Source: JACVRW01 sp040509755 (lineage in GTDB: Bacteria; Actinomycetota; Thermoleophilia; Solirubrobacterales; Thermoleophilaceae). From it: a DNA stretch of 47,375 bases. The stretch covers positions 1-47,375 of the forward strand of contig JBEVKF010000004.1 of the NCBI GenBank assembly GCA_040509755.1. Reading direction: 5' to 3'. Within the stretch, counting starts at the first letter, position 1. Each line of letters begins with the position of its first letter. This document shows, in pieces, positions 6,598 through 14,651 of the stretch. Under the pieces are notes generated by a model. It made no database searches. It worked only from the letters and a program-made list of their open reading frames with translations, and was not told the DNA's origin. Made by a program: the position numbers and the translations under genes.

Positions 6598-7878
6598 GTG
6601 TTCCACGACCGCGCGAGAATCGAGGTGCGCGGCGGGAGGGGGGGCAACGGAGTCGTCTCCTTCCGCCGCGAGGCGCATGTTCCAAAGGGCGGGCCCGACG
6701 GCGGCGACGGCGGGCGCGGGGGCGATGTGATCGTGGTCTGCGACCCATCGCTTCGCGACCTCGCGTCCTTCCGCCGCGGCTCCCATTTCAGGGCGGCACG
6801 CGGAGGGCACGGCCAGGGCGCCAACAAGCACGGCGCCACGCCCGACCCGCTCACGGTGCGCGTCCCGCCCGGCACGGTAATCGAGGATTCAGACCTCGGC
6901 GACCGCTGGGATCTGACCGAGGGCGGCCAGACGGCGCTCGTCGCGCGCGGCGGAAGCGGGGGGCGCGGCAACAAGCACTTCGCCACGGCCACGCGCCAGG
7001 CGCCGCGCTTCGCCGAGAACGGGCTGCCGGGGCAGGAGCGCCGGCTCGAGCTGCGTCTGCGGCTGCTGGCCGACGCCGGCCTGGTCGGGCTGCCGAACGC
7101 CGGCAAGTCGTCGCTGCTCGCCCGCCTCACGCGGGCCCAGCCGAAGGTCGCCGACTACCCGTTCACAACGCTGCATCCCGTGCTCGGCACGCTCGAGCGC
7201 GACGAGCGCCAGCTCGTGCTCGCGGACATCCCGGGCCTGATCGAGGGGGCCAGCGCCGGCGCCGGGCTCGGCCACGAGTTCCTTGCCCACGTCGAGCGCT
7301 GCCGCCTGCTGGTGCATGTTCTCGACCTTGCTCCGCTCGACGGCTCGGACCCGGTCGAAAACCACGCCACGGTCGAGGCCGAGCTGGGCGAGCACGGGCA
7401 CGGCCTGGCCTCCCTGCCGCGCATCCTCTGCCTGTCCAAGGCGGACCTGGTGCCGCCCGGCGAGGCCGAAAGCGCAATGCGCCTCTGGGAGGGGCGCCTC
7501 GATATCCCGGTGTACTCGACGTCGGCAGCCACCGGCGAGGGGCTCGATCGCCTGCGCGACGCGATCTTCGCGCAGGTGCCCGCCGACGAGCCCGAGCCGG
7601 CGGCGGGCGAGCTTCCGGCCACCCACCGGGTCTACCGGCCCGGCGAGGGCGACTCCTACCGAGTCGACAGGGTCGGGCCGGGCCTCTTTCGGGTGGAGGG
7701 CGGGCGCATCGACCGCCTGATCGCTCGCCACGACGTCGAGAACGACGAGGCGCTGCGATACGTCGAGGAGCGCCTGCGCGCGCTCGGGGTGATCAAGTCG
7801 CTGCGGGCCGCCGGTTTCGAGCCTGGCGACGACGTCGAGATCGCGGGCATCGTGTTCGAGCTCGATCCGGGTGGCTGA
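6598..7878 (+). CDS. obg: GTPase Obg (CgtA)
   Basis: A 426-residue Obg protein with three domains: the glycine-rich Obg fold (residues 1-157; GGRGGNGVVSFRRE, GGPDGGDGGRGGDV), the G domain with G1 GLPNAGKS (164-171), G3 DIPG (210-213) and G4 SKAD (280-283, with Ser in place of the usual Asn), and the C-terminal OCT domain from about 345. Obg acts in late 50S assembly and the stringent response. The GTG at 6598 was chosen because VFHDRARIEVRGGRGG matches the family N terminus; the open frame upstream lies in the RTX gene. Confidence 0.97.
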   Translation: MFHDRARIEVRGGRGGNGVVSFRREAHVPKGGPDGGDGGRGGDVIVVCDPSLRDLASFRRGSHFRAARGGHGQGANKHGATPDPLTVRVPPGTVIEDSDLGDRWDLTEGGQTALVARGGSGGRGNKHFATATRQAPRFAENGLPGQERRLELRLRLLADAGLVGLPNAGKSSLLARLTRAQPKVADYPFTTLHPVLGTLERDERQLVLADIPGLIEGASAGAGLGHEFLAHVERCRLLVHVLDLAPLDGSDPVENHATVEAELGEHGHGLASLPRILCLSKADLVPPGEAESAMRLWEGRLDIPVYSTSAATGEGLDRLRDAIFAQVPADEPEPAAGELPATHRVYRPGEGDSYRVDRVGPGLFRVEGGRIDRLIARHDVENDEALRYVEERLRALGVIKSLRAAGFEPGDDVEIAGIVFELDPGG

Positions 7879-7916
7879 GCGCCATAGCGTTCCCCTCATC
7901 AGCTACAAGTCGCGGC

Positions 7917-8324
7917 GTGGTCCGCGCGTCCCTGCTCCTCGGCATCTGTGCACTCGGCCTCGCCCTGCCGGCCTGCGGAGGTGGTGACGACGACGGCGAC
8001 GACGCCGAGCAGGTGGTGCGCGACTTCGTCGAGGCGACGAACGCGCGCGACGGCGACACGCTCTGCGGCGAGCTGCTCACCCAGGAGTTCAAGGAGAAGG
8101 CGACCGGCGCCACGGGCGACCGCGCGGACGAGGTCTGCAAGCAGCAGCTCGAGCTGACCAAGGGTTTCAAGCTGAAGTTGGTGTCGATTGACAAGACGAC
8201 CGTCGACGGCGACAGGGCGACCGTTCGCACCGTCTTGAACGTCGACGGTGTCCAGGCTCCGCGCGTGTTCCGGCTCGCCAAGGAAGACGGCGACTGGAGA
8301 CTCGCGGCCGGCTCGAGCGGATGA
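7917..8324 (+). CDS. Lipoprotein with NTF2/SnoaL-like domain
   Basis: A 135-residue protein with a lipoprotein signal: hydrophobic LLLGICALGLALPAC, the lipobox Cys being in LPAC, followed by GGGDDDGDD, an acidic spacer common on exported lipoproteins of this lineage. The rest (VVRDFVEATNARDGDTLCGELLTQEF... DGDWRLAAG) has the pattern of a small NTF2-like domain. It is likely anchored on the outer face of the membrane; ligand unknown. It overlaps proB by 4 nt (ATGA), so it is cotranscribed with it. Confidence 0.8.
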   Translation: MVRASLLLGICALGLALPACGGGDDDGDDAEQVVRDFVEATNARDGDTLCGELLTQEFKEKATGATGDRADEVCKQQLELTKGFKLKLVSIDKTTVDGDRATVRTVLNVDGVQAPRVFRLAKEDGDWRLAAGSSG

Positions 8325-9415
8325 TGTCGACCGTCGTGGTCAAGCTGGGCTCGAGCATCGTCGCCGACGAGCGCGGCGAGGTGCGCACGGAGGTGCTGGC
8401 GGCGCTCTGCGACGAGGTCGCCGCGCGCCACGTGGACGGCGAGGAGACGATCGTCGTCACGTCGGGGGCGATCGCGCGCGGCATGAGGCTCATGGAGCTG
8501 CCGATGCGCCCGAGCGGGATGGAGGAGCTCCAGGCCGCCTCGGCGGTGGGGCAGGGCAAGCTCTACCGCCATTACGACGAGCTCCTCCAAGAGCGCGGCG
8601 TGCGGTCGGCGCAGGTCCTGCTGACCTTCTTCGATATGTCCGCGCGCACGCACTACCTCAACGCCCGGGCGACGCTGCGCAAGCTGCTCGACTGGCACGT
8701 GGTCCCGGTAATCAACGAGAACGACACCACCACGACCGACGACATCTCCTTCGGCGACAACGACTTCCTCGCGGCACAGGTGGCGATCTTGATCGGCGCC
8801 GACCGGCTGGTCCTGCTCACCGACACCGGCGGGCTCCATACCGCCGACCCGCGCAGCGATCCCGACGCCGAGCTGATCTCCGACGTCCGCGGGCTCGAGC
8901 AGCTCGAGCGCTACGACATCGGCGTGGCGAGCTCACCACTCGGCTCGGGCGGGATGCGCTCGAAGGTCGTGGCGGCGGAGATGGCCACCGCCGCGGGGAT
9001 ACCCGTGGTGATCACGAGCGGGATCGAGCGCGAGGCGATGGCGGCGGCGCTCTCCGGCGAGCCGACCGGCACTCGGTTCCACCCGCAGCGCGGCCGAGTC
9101 TCGAGCTTCAAGCTCTGGCTCAAGTACGCAAAGCCCACACACGGGCGTCTCGCCGTGGACGAGGGCGCGGAGCGCGCGCTGCGCGAGCGCGGCACGAGCC
9201 TCCTGCCCGTCGGGGTGGTGGACATCGAGGGCGAGTTCGAGGCCGGCGACGCCGTGGAGGTCGTCTGCGACGGACGCACGGTGGGCAAGGGCATCGTCGC
9301 CTACTCCTCGAGCGAGCTGCACAGGATCAAGGGTCTGAAGACCGACGCGGTGCGCGAGCTGCTTCCACGTGCGACCGAGGAGGCCGTGCACCGCGACTAC
9401 TTCGTGCTCGACTGA
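8321..9415 (+). CDS. proB: Glutamate 5-kinase with PUA domain
   Basis: A 364-residue ProB: the amino-acid-kinase domain starts VVVKLGSSIV, includes VTSGAIARGM, the INENDTTTTDDISFGDNDFLAA active-site segment and GSGGMRSKV, then a C-terminal PUA domain (GRLAVDEGAERALRERGTSLL... VVCDGRTVGKGI). It phosphorylates glutamate in the first step of proline synthesis. Two ATG codons lie in tandem at 8321 and 8324. proA is 1.8 kb downstream, separated by an exporter and a regulator. Confidence 0.97.
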   Translation: MMSTVVVKLGSSIVADERGEVRTEVLAALCDEVAARHVDGEETIVVTSGAIARGMRLMELPMRPSGMEELQAASAVGQGKLYRHYDELLQERGVRSAQVLLTFFDMSARTHYLNARATLRKLLDWHVVPVINENDTTTTDDISFGDNDFLAAQVAILIGADRLVLLTDTGGLHTADPRSDPDAELISDVRGLEQLERYDIGVASSPLGSGGMRSKVVAAEMATAAGIPVVITSGIEREAMAAALSGEPTGTRFHPQRGRVSSFKLWLKYAKPTHGRLAVDEGAERALRERGTSLLPVGVVDIEGEFEAGDAVEVVCDGRTVGKGIVAYSSSELHRIKGLKTDAVRELLPRATEEAVHRDYFVLD

Positions 9416-9425
9416 GGCGCGCCTC

Positions 9426-10745
9426 GTGCCGCGGCTGCGCTCTCCGTACGACCGAGAGATCTTCACGCTCGCCCTGCCCGCCCTCGGCGCGCTGGCCGCC
9501 GAGCCGCTCTACCTGCTCGCCGACACCGCGATGGTCGGGCATCTCGGCACCGAGGAGCTGGCCGCGCTGGCCATCGCGGGCACGCTGATCGTCGGCGCCT
9601 TCACGCTCTTCAACTTCCTGACCTACGGGACCACCGCTCAGGTGGCCCGCATGCACGGCGCGGGGGAGGAGGTCGCTGCGGGCCGGATCGCCGCGCAGGC
9701 GCTCTGGCTCTCGACGGCGATCGGGCTCGGCCTGACCGTCGTGTTGGCCGGGCTCGCGGTGCCGCTCGTCGACCTGATGGGCGGCGAGGGACGAACGGGC
9801 GAGCTCGCAGTGCTCTACCTGCGGATCGGGTCGCTCGGACTTCCTTTCGCGCTGATCGCGCTCGCCGGGCAGGGCTACCTGCGAGGGGTGTCGGACCTGC
9901 GCTCGCCGCTTGTGATCGTGGTCGTGGCCAACGTCGTCAACGTGTTCCTGAACCTGCTCTTCATCTACGGCTTCGACTGGGGGCTGGCGGGCTCGGCCTG
10001 GGCGACGGTCGTGGCGCAGGCCGGCATGGGCGCGGCGTTCGCGCAGGCACTGCTGCGCGCACCGGCCGACTCGCGGCGGCCCTCGCTCGCCGCCATGAGG
10101 CCCCTCGCTCGCATCGGCGGGGAGATCTTCGTGCGCACGGCAGCGCTGTACGCCTCGTTCCTCGTGGCGGGGGCGGTCCTGGCGCGGGTGGGGGAGGACT
10201 CGCTCGGCGCCCACCAGATCGCCTTCCAGCTGTTCGTCTTTCTCGCGTTGGTGCTCGACGCGATCGCGATCGCGGGCCAGGTGATCGTAGGGCGCTCGCT
10301 TGGAGCCGGGGACGCCGAGGAGGCCTACCGCGCTGCGCGGCGCATGATCGAGTGGGCGGTGGCGGCCGGGGCGCTCTTTGGGCTCGTGATGCTCGCCCTG
10401 ATCGACGTCTTACCACGGGCGTTCACGAGCGATCCCGAGGTGATCGACCGGGCCAAGGAGATCTGGCCGCTGTTTGTCCTGATGCAGCCGCTGAACGGCG
10501 CGGTCTTCGCGCTCGACGGCATTCTGATCGGGGCCGGCGACACGCGCTTCTTGATGTGGGCGATGCTCGCCGCGTCGGTCGGCGTCTACGTGCCCATCGC
10601 GCTCGGCTCGCTCGCGCTCGGCCTCGGCATCGTGGGAGTGTGGGCCGGCCTTGTCGCGCTGATCCTGGTGCGCCTCGCCACCTGTGGGTGGCGCTTCAGG
10701 GGACGGCGATGGGCCGTGGTCGGTGCGAGCCGGGCCCCGGCCTGA
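9426..10745 (+). CDS. MATE-family efflux transporter (DinF-like)
   Basis: A 439-residue, 12-helix multidrug and toxin extrusion protein: EIFTLALPALGALAAEPLYLLADTAMVGHLG is the MATE N-terminal signature, and LRIGSLGLPFALIALAGQGYLRGVSDLRSPL and the second-half start GGEIFVRTAALYASFLVA are typical of the DinF branch. MATE carriers export cationic compounds using Na+ or H+ gradients. The GTG at 9426 sits just after proB and gives the correct N terminus. Its 3' end overlaps the convergent HxlR gene by 50 nt. Confidence 0.93.
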   Translation: MPRLRSPYDREIFTLALPALGALAAEPLYLLADTAMVGHLGTEELAALAIAGTLIVGAFTLFNFLTYGTTAQVARMHGAGEEVAAGRIAAQALWLSTAIGLGLTVVLAGLAVPLVDLMGGEGRTGELAVLYLRIGSLGLPFALIALAGQGYLRGVSDLRSPLVIVVVANVVNVFLNLLFIYGFDWGLAGSAWATVVAQAGMGAAFAQALLRAPADSRRPSLAAMRPLARIGGEIFVRTAALYASFLVAGAVLARVGEDSLGAHQIAFQLFVFLALVLDAIAIAGQVIVGRSLGAGDAEEAYRAARRMIEWAVAAGALFGLVMLALIDVLPRAFTSDPEVIDRAKEIWPLFVLMQPLNGAVFALDGILIGAGDTRFLMWAMLAASVGVYVPIALGSLALGLGIVGVWAGLVALILVRLATCGWRFRGRRWAVVGASRAPA

Positions 10746-11172
10746 CCTCCGAGCTGCGAGCGTCGACCGCGGCGCCGCAGTCGGCACATACAAAGCGCTC
10801 GTCCACCTCACCGCCACAGCCGCGGTGCACGATCAACATGGGTGGCCCGCCGTCGGCGCCGGCGTGCCGGTCGCCCCACTTCATCAGCGAGACGAGCGCC
10901 GGCCACAGGTCGGCGCCCTTGTCGGTCAGGCGATACTCGTAGCGCTCCGGGCGCTCCCGGTAGCGGCGCTTCTGGAGGATGCCCTCGTCAACGAGGCGGG
11001 CCAGGCGGTCGGCGAGCACGTTGCGCGCGATTTCCAGATTGCGCTGGAAGTCCTCGAAGCGGCGCACCCCCAGAAAGGCGTCGCGGATGACGAGCATGGT
11101 CCAGCGGTCGCCGACCGCCTCGAGCGCGCGTGCGACCGAGCAGACCTGCTGGTCGTAGGTGCGGGGGAGCAC
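10696..11172 (-). CDS. HxlR-type winged-helix regulator with C-terminal zinc-ribbon-like tail
   Basis: A 158-residue regulator: CSVARALEAVGDRWTMLVIRDAFLGVRRFEDFQ is the HxlR/YodB N-terminal helix set and EYRLTDKGADLWPALVSLMKWGDRH its end. A tail with HRGCGG...FVCADCGAAV carries three or more Cys in a ribbon-like spacing. The Cys near the N terminus matches the redox-sensing position of some HxlR proteins. The GTG start at 11172 is supported by TACGCT 8 nt upstream. Convergent with, and overlapping, the MATE exporter gene, which it might control; divergent from proA. Confidence 0.88.
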   Translation of the reverse strand: MLPRTYDQQVCSVARALEAVGDRWTMLVIRDAFLGVRRFEDFQRNLEIARNVLADRLARLVDEGILQKRRYRERPERYEYRLTDKGADLWPALVSLMKWGDRHAGADGGPPMLIVHRGCGGEVDERFVCADCGAAVDARSSEVRPGPGSHRPRPIAVP

Positions 11173-11180
11173 GGCGCGGC

Positions 11181-11186
11181 AGCGTA
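11181..11186 (-). promoter_or_regulatory. -10 element of HxlR gene
   Basis: TACGCT on the minus strand, 8 nt before the GTG at 11172, with no Shine-Dalgarno in between. Confidence 0.45.
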
Positions 11187-11248
11187 GCGTGAAGCAACTC
11201 ACGCGGGGGCGGTTCGCAAACGGCCGGGGCCGCCTCGACGCGGGCAGG

Positions 11249-11254
11249 TACCCT
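11249..11254 (+). promoter_or_regulatory. -10 element of proA
   Basis: TACCCT, 6 nt before the GTG at 11261. The ten bases GTACCCTTGC recur exactly in front of leuS. Confidence 0.5.
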
Positions 11255-11260
11255 TGCCGG

Positions 11261-12532
11261 GTGGCCACCACCGCCCAGTCCGTAGCCGAGCTCTGTGCCG
11301 CCGCGCGTCGCGCGTCGCGCGGGCTCGCACGCCTCGGCACCGAGACCAAGAACGCCGCGCTCGAGGCGATGGCGCAGGCGCTCGAGCGCCGCAGCGGCCA
11401 GATCCTGGAGGCAAACAAGCAGGACATGGACGAGGGCGAGCACGCCGGTCTGCCCTCGAGCCTGCTCGACCGCCTGGAGTTGACCGAGGACCGGCTCGCG
11501 GGGATCGCTGCCGACGTGCGCACGATCGCGCGCCTGCCGGATCCGGTCGGCAGCACGATCGAGGGCTGGCGGCTTCCGAATGGCTTGGACATCCGCCGGG
11601 TGCGCGTGCCGCTCGGCGTGGTGGCGGTGGTCTACGAAGCGCGCCCGAACGTCACGATCGACTGCTCGGCGCTGTGCCTGAAGTCGGGTAACGCGATCGT
11701 CCTCCGCGGTTCGTCCACGGCCGCTCACTCGAACTCGGTGCTGGCGCAGGTCGCCGCCTCCGCGGCGACGGCGGCGGGCGCGCCCGACGGGGCGATCTCG
11801 ATCGTCTCCGGCGGAGACCGCGACGAGCTGCGCGAGATCGCCACGCAGGACGGCGTGGTCGACCTGATCATCCCGCGCGGGGGCGACGGGTTGAAGGCCG
11901 CCCTCAAGGAGCACGCCACCGTGCCCGTGATGTATGCGGCCGGCGGCAACTGCCACGTCTTCGTGGACGCGAGCGCGAATCTCGACGACGCCGTCGCGAT
12001 CGCGGTCAACTCGAAGGTCCAACGCCCCTCGACCTGCAACGCGGCCGAGACGCTCCTCGTCCACGCCGACATCGCGCGCGAGTTCGTGCCGCGCGCGCTG
12101 CGAGAGCTGCGCGAGAAGGGGGTGGAGCTGCGTGTGGACGGCCGCACGCGCTCGGTGGCGGGGGATCTCGCCGACTCGCTCGCCGATGCCTCCGACGAGG
12201 ACTGGGCGACCGAGTACCACGCGCTGATTCTTGCGGTGAAGGTGGTCGACTCGGCCGAGGAGGCGATCGAGCACGTCAACCGCTACGGCTCCGGCCATTC
12301 GGAGGCGATCGTCACCGACTCCACGGCGTCCGCGCGGCTGTTCACCGACGGCGTGGACGCGGCCGCCGTCTATGTCAACGCGTCAACTCGCTTCACCGAC
12401 GGCTCGGTCTTCGGCATGGGCGCCGAGATCGGCAACTCGACCCAGAAGCTGCACGCGCGCGGGCCGATCGCGCTGCGCGAGCTGACCACCAACAAGTTCG
12501 TGATCGAAGGATCCGGCCAGGTCCGCGAGTAG
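11261..12532 (+). CDS. proA: Gamma-glutamyl phosphate reductase
   Basis: A 423-residue ProA, the aldehyde-dehydrogenase-fold enzyme that reduces gamma-glutamyl phosphate to the semialdehyde in proline synthesis. The conserved VPLGVVAVVYEARPNVTID, LIIPRGGDGL and catalytic-Cys segment QRPSTCNAAETLLVH (Cys near residue 259) are all visible, as is the C-terminal FGMGAEIGNSTQKLHARGP. The GTG at 11261 gives the family N terminus VATTAQSVAELC. nadD follows after 3 nt. Confidence 0.97.
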   Translation: MATTAQSVAELCAAARRASRGLARLGTETKNAALEAMAQALERRSGQILEANKQDMDEGEHAGLPSSLLDRLELTEDRLAGIAADVRTIARLPDPVGSTIEGWRLPNGLDIRRVRVPLGVVAVVYEARPNVTIDCSALCLKSGNAIVLRGSSTAAHSNSVLAQVAASAATAAGAPDGAISIVSGGDRDELREIATQDGVVDLIIPRGGDGLKAALKEHATVPVMYAAGGNCHVFVDASANLDDAVAIAVNSKVQRPSTCNAAETLLVHADIAREFVPRALRELREKGVELRVDGRTRSVAGDLADSLADASDEDWATEYHALILAVKVVDSAEEAIEHVNRYGSGHSEAIVTDSTASARLFTDGVDAAAVYVNASTRFTDGSVFGMGAEIGNSTQKLHARGPIALRELTTNKFVIEGSGQVRE

Positions 12533-12535
12533 TCC

Positions 12536-13186
12536 TTGCGCGTAGGCATCCTCGGAGGAGCGTTCAACCCGCCGCACATCGGCCACCTGGTCTGCGCGCA
12601 GGAAGCGATGTCGCAGCTGGAGCTGGACAGGCTGGTCGTGATCACCACGGGGCAGCCGCCGCACCGGGAGCTCGAGGGCGACCCGGGCGCCGAGGCTCGC
12701 CTCGAGATGGTGGAGCTGGCGATTGCTGACAACCCGAGCTTCTCGTCGTCGCGGATGGAGATCGACCGCGAGGGGCCCTCCTACACGGCCGACACGCTGC
12801 GCCAGCTTCACGAGGAGGCGCCCGACCAGGAGCTCTTCCTCGTCCTCGGTGGGGACCAGGCGGCCGCGCTCGCGCAGTGGCACGAGCCCGAGCAGGTGCT
12901 GGAGCTTGCGCAGATCGCGGTCGTGGAGCGTACGAACTGGTCGCGCAACGCGATCTCCATCACGCTGGGCCGGCTCCGCGGCGCCGAGCGGATCCGCTAC
13001 CTCGACATGCCGATCATGCAGGTCTCCTCGACCTCGGTGCGCCGGCGTGTGGCGGAGGGGCGGCCGATCCGCTACCTGGTCCCCGACAAGGTGGGGGACT
13101 ACATCGAGAAGCACAAGCTCTACAGGGCGCCGCGCGCGAACCTCGAGTCGGTGGCGGACGCGCCCGTGGCGGAGGCCTCGGGGTGA
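12536..13186 (+). CDS. nadD: Nicotinate-nucleotide adenylyltransferase
   Basis: A 216-residue NadD starting from TTG at 12536: GGAFNPPHIGHL (residues 7-18) holds the HxGH nucleotidyl-transfer motif (14-17), and VSSTSVRRRV is the C-terminal ISSTxxR-type motif. It joins ATP to nicotinate mononucleotide in NAD synthesis. A short divergent tail follows the family end. It overlaps rsfS by 4 nt (GTGA), the classic nadD-rsfS pair. Confidence 0.96.
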   Translation: MRVGILGGAFNPPHIGHLVCAQEAMSQLELDRLVVITTGQPPHRELEGDPGAEARLEMVELAIADNPSFSSSRMEIDREGPSYTADTLRQLHEEAPDQELFLVLGGDQAAALAQWHEPEQVLELAQIAVVERTNWSRNAISITLGRLRGAERIRYLDMPIMQVSSTSVRRRVAEGRPIRYLVPDKVGDYIEKHKLYRAPRANLESVADAPVAEASG

Positions 13187-13545
13187 GCGCGCATGCGACG
13201 GACTCGGTTGCGTTGGCCGAGCGCATCGCGGCGATCGCCTCGGATAAGAAGGCCATCGACGTGCGCGTGATCGACTTGCGCGGGATCGTCTCGTATACCG
13301 ACTTCTTCGTGATCTGCTCGGGCAACACGGAGCGCCAGGCAAAGGCGATCCGGGACGCGATCCACGCCGAGCTCAAACATGCCGACGAGCGCCTGCTGCC
13401 GAGACGCAGCGAGGGCGACCGCGAGGCGCGCTGGATCCTGCTCGACTACCTCGACGTGATCGCCCACATCTTCACGCCCGAGGCGCGCGAGTACTACCGC
13501 CTGGAGCAGCTTTGGGGCGAGGCCCCGGCTCGCTCCGTGGGCTGA
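13183..13545 (+). CDS. rsfS: Ribosome silencing factor
   Basis: A 120-residue RsfS/DUF143 protein: DVRVIDLRGIVSYTDFFVICSGNTERQAKAI and RWILLDYLDVIAHIFTPEAREYYRLEQLWG are diagnostic. It binds L14 and blocks joining of the ribosomal subunits when nutrients are short. The GTG at 13183 overlaps the nadD stop. Confidence 0.97.
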   Translation: MSAHATDSVALAERIAAIASDKKAIDVRVIDLRGIVSYTDFFVICSGNTERQAKAIRDAIHAELKHADERLLPRRSEGDREARWILLDYLDVIAHIFTPEAREYYRLEQLWGEAPARSVG

Positions 13546-13556
13546 GACACGCCCGG

Positions 13557-13562
13557 TACGCT
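13557..13562 (+). promoter_or_regulatory. -10 element of lipoprotein gene
   Basis: TACGCT, 7 nt before the TTG at 13570. It argues for this unusual start over the GTG at 13591. Confidence 0.45.
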
Positions 13563-13569
13563 TCCGGCC

Positions 13570-13974
13570 TTGCACTGCTGCGTCCGTCTGGTGCTCTGCC
13601 TCATCGCGCTATCCGGCGTGGCGGCGGGCTGTGGGGAGGACGAAGCGGAGCGCCAAGTGAGCGGGACGCCCGACCCCAACCACGCTAAGGAGGTGGAGCG
13701 CAATCCATACGCGGTCACCTGCGGTGACCTGGCAAGGCAAACGCGGCACCCCGACAGCGCGCGCCTGGTGATCCACGCGGAGTTCGCGCTCGCCCAGGTG
13801 CCCGCCCTCAGAGAGCAGGTCGCCAAGCTGACGCTCAACCGCGCCGGCCGAAGCGTGTACTACGGGCTGACGGAGGTCTGCAAGGGACGCGACGCCTCGT
13901 TCAAGCCCGCGCGCCTGGCCGTGGAGGGTGTGCGGCAGGGCAAGTACCGCGCCGCGCTGAATCGCCCGGGCTAG
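13570..13974 (+). CDS. Small lipoprotein, function unknown
   Basis: A 134-residue protein with a lipoprotein signal peptide (LVLCLIALSGVAAGC, the lipobox Cys near residue 21) followed by an acidic linker GEDEAER. The mature part carries two further Cys (TCGDLARQ and EVCKGRD) that could form a disulphide outside the cell. I do not recognise the family. It stands alone after rsfS. Confidence 0.7.
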   Translation: MHCCVRLVLCLIALSGVAAGCGEDEAERQVSGTPDPNHAKEVERNPYAVTCGDLARQTRHPDSARLVIHAEFALAQVPALREQVAKLTLNRAGRSVYYGLTEVCKGRDASFKPARLAVEGVRQGKYRAALNRPG

Positions 13975-13999
13975 TTCCGTCCTGCCGTCGTGCGAACCT

Positions 14000-14647
14000 G
14001 TGTTCGTGTTGACGACGAACCAGAAAGGCGGAATCGCGGAGACGAAGATCGCCGCTGCGGCGACGGAGCTCGGGATCTCCGTGCTGCGCCCGATCGTCGA
14101 GCACGGTCGCTATGACCTGGCTTTCGAGATCGGTGAACGGATTCTCAGGGTGCAGTGCAAGTGGGGGTCGGTAGACGAGCGAGGTGCCGTCATCAAGGTG
14201 AATCTGGAGAGCACCCGCCACACGCCCAGCGGCTACGTCAGACGCTGCTATACGGAAGCCGAAATCGATTACGTCGCGGTGTACTGCAGCGGAATTGATC
14301 GGTGCTACCTGCTCCCTGCCGCTCTGATAGCCGGCAGAAGAGCGATACAGCTGCGCTTGTCTCCCACCCTGAATGGCCAGCGGGCCTGCCTGAATCTTGC
14401 AATAGACTTTGAGCTTCCCGGGGCTATAGCTCAGCTGGGAGAGCACCTGCATGGCATGCAGGGGGTCGGGGGTTCGAGTCCCCCTAGCTCCACTCCTTCG
14501 CGGACCGAGGTCGGCTGCCACGAGTTCCGCAACCGCTTCGGCTTCTACCTCGAGCGAGCCGCCGCCGGCGGAGAGATCGAGATCAGCCGCCATGGGCGTC
14601 CCTACGCCCGGCTCGTCCCAGCGCAGGCCGAGCTCCGCGCCGCCTGA
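14000..14647 (+). CDS. PD-(D/E)XK intron-type endonuclease ORF reading through tRNA-Ala into an antitoxin-like segment
   Basis: Residues 1-140 match the I-Ssp6803I-type PD-(D/E)XK homing endonuclease family: TNQKGGIAETKIAAAA (Glu14), GRYDLAFEIGERILRVQCKW (Asp39, Gln52, Lys54 as the D...QxK site), then YCSGIDRCYLLP. There is no stop before the tRNA: the frame passes through tRNA-Ala as GAIAQLGEHLHGMQGVGG and goes on into a Phd/YefM-like stretch, ending with TGA at 14645-14647. Start candidates are GTG 14000, GTG 14006 and TTG 14009, without a clear ribosome binding site. Family members are associated with group I introns in tRNA genes, but this tRNA is uninterrupted. Whether the whole 215-residue fusion is made is unknown. 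Confidence 0.65.
   Translation: MFVLTTNQKGGIAETKIAAAATELGISVLRPIVEHGRYDLAFEIGERILRVQCKWGSVDERGAVIKVNLESTRHTPSGYVRRCYTEAEIDYVAVYCSGIDRCYLLPAALIAGRRAIQLRLSPTLNGQRACLNLAIDFELPGAIAQLGEHLHGMQGVGGSSPPSSTPSRTEVGCHEFRNRFGFYLERAAAGGEIEISRHGRPYARLVPAQAELRAA
14420..14492 (+). tRNA. tRNA-Ala (anticodon GGC)
   Basis: A complete 73-nt cloverleaf. Acceptor GGGGCTA (14420-14426) pairs with TAGCTCC (14485-14491) with one G-T pair, and the discriminator is A at 14492. The anticodon stem is CCTGC/GCAGG around the loop ATGGCAT, with anticodon GGC at 14453-14455. The T arm is GGGGG/CCCCC with loop TTCGAGT. The 3' CCA is not encoded. There is no intron, and the gene lies wholly inside the endonuclease reading frame on the same strand. 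Confidence 0.97.
14507..14647 (+). pseudogene. Phd/YefM-type antitoxin segment lacking its own start
   Basis: The stretch EVGCHEFRNRFGFYLERAA, then GGEIEISRHGRPYARLVPA, is the N-terminal DNA-binding fold of prevent-host-death antitoxins almost complete, but no ATG, GTG or TTG lies in frame between the tRNA and the domain or within its first half. It begins 15 nt after the tRNA 3' end and can be translated only as part of the long upstream frame. No toxin gene (PIN, RelE or Doc) follows. It is probably the remnant of an element inserted at the tRNA end, or a captured domain. Confidence 0.6.
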
Positions 14648-14651
14648 TCAT

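Noticed and set aside
7904..7916. TACAAG before the lipoprotein GTG at 7917 as a -10 element
   Set aside because: The hexamer lacks the final T at the right position; the gene is probably read from upstream with obg.
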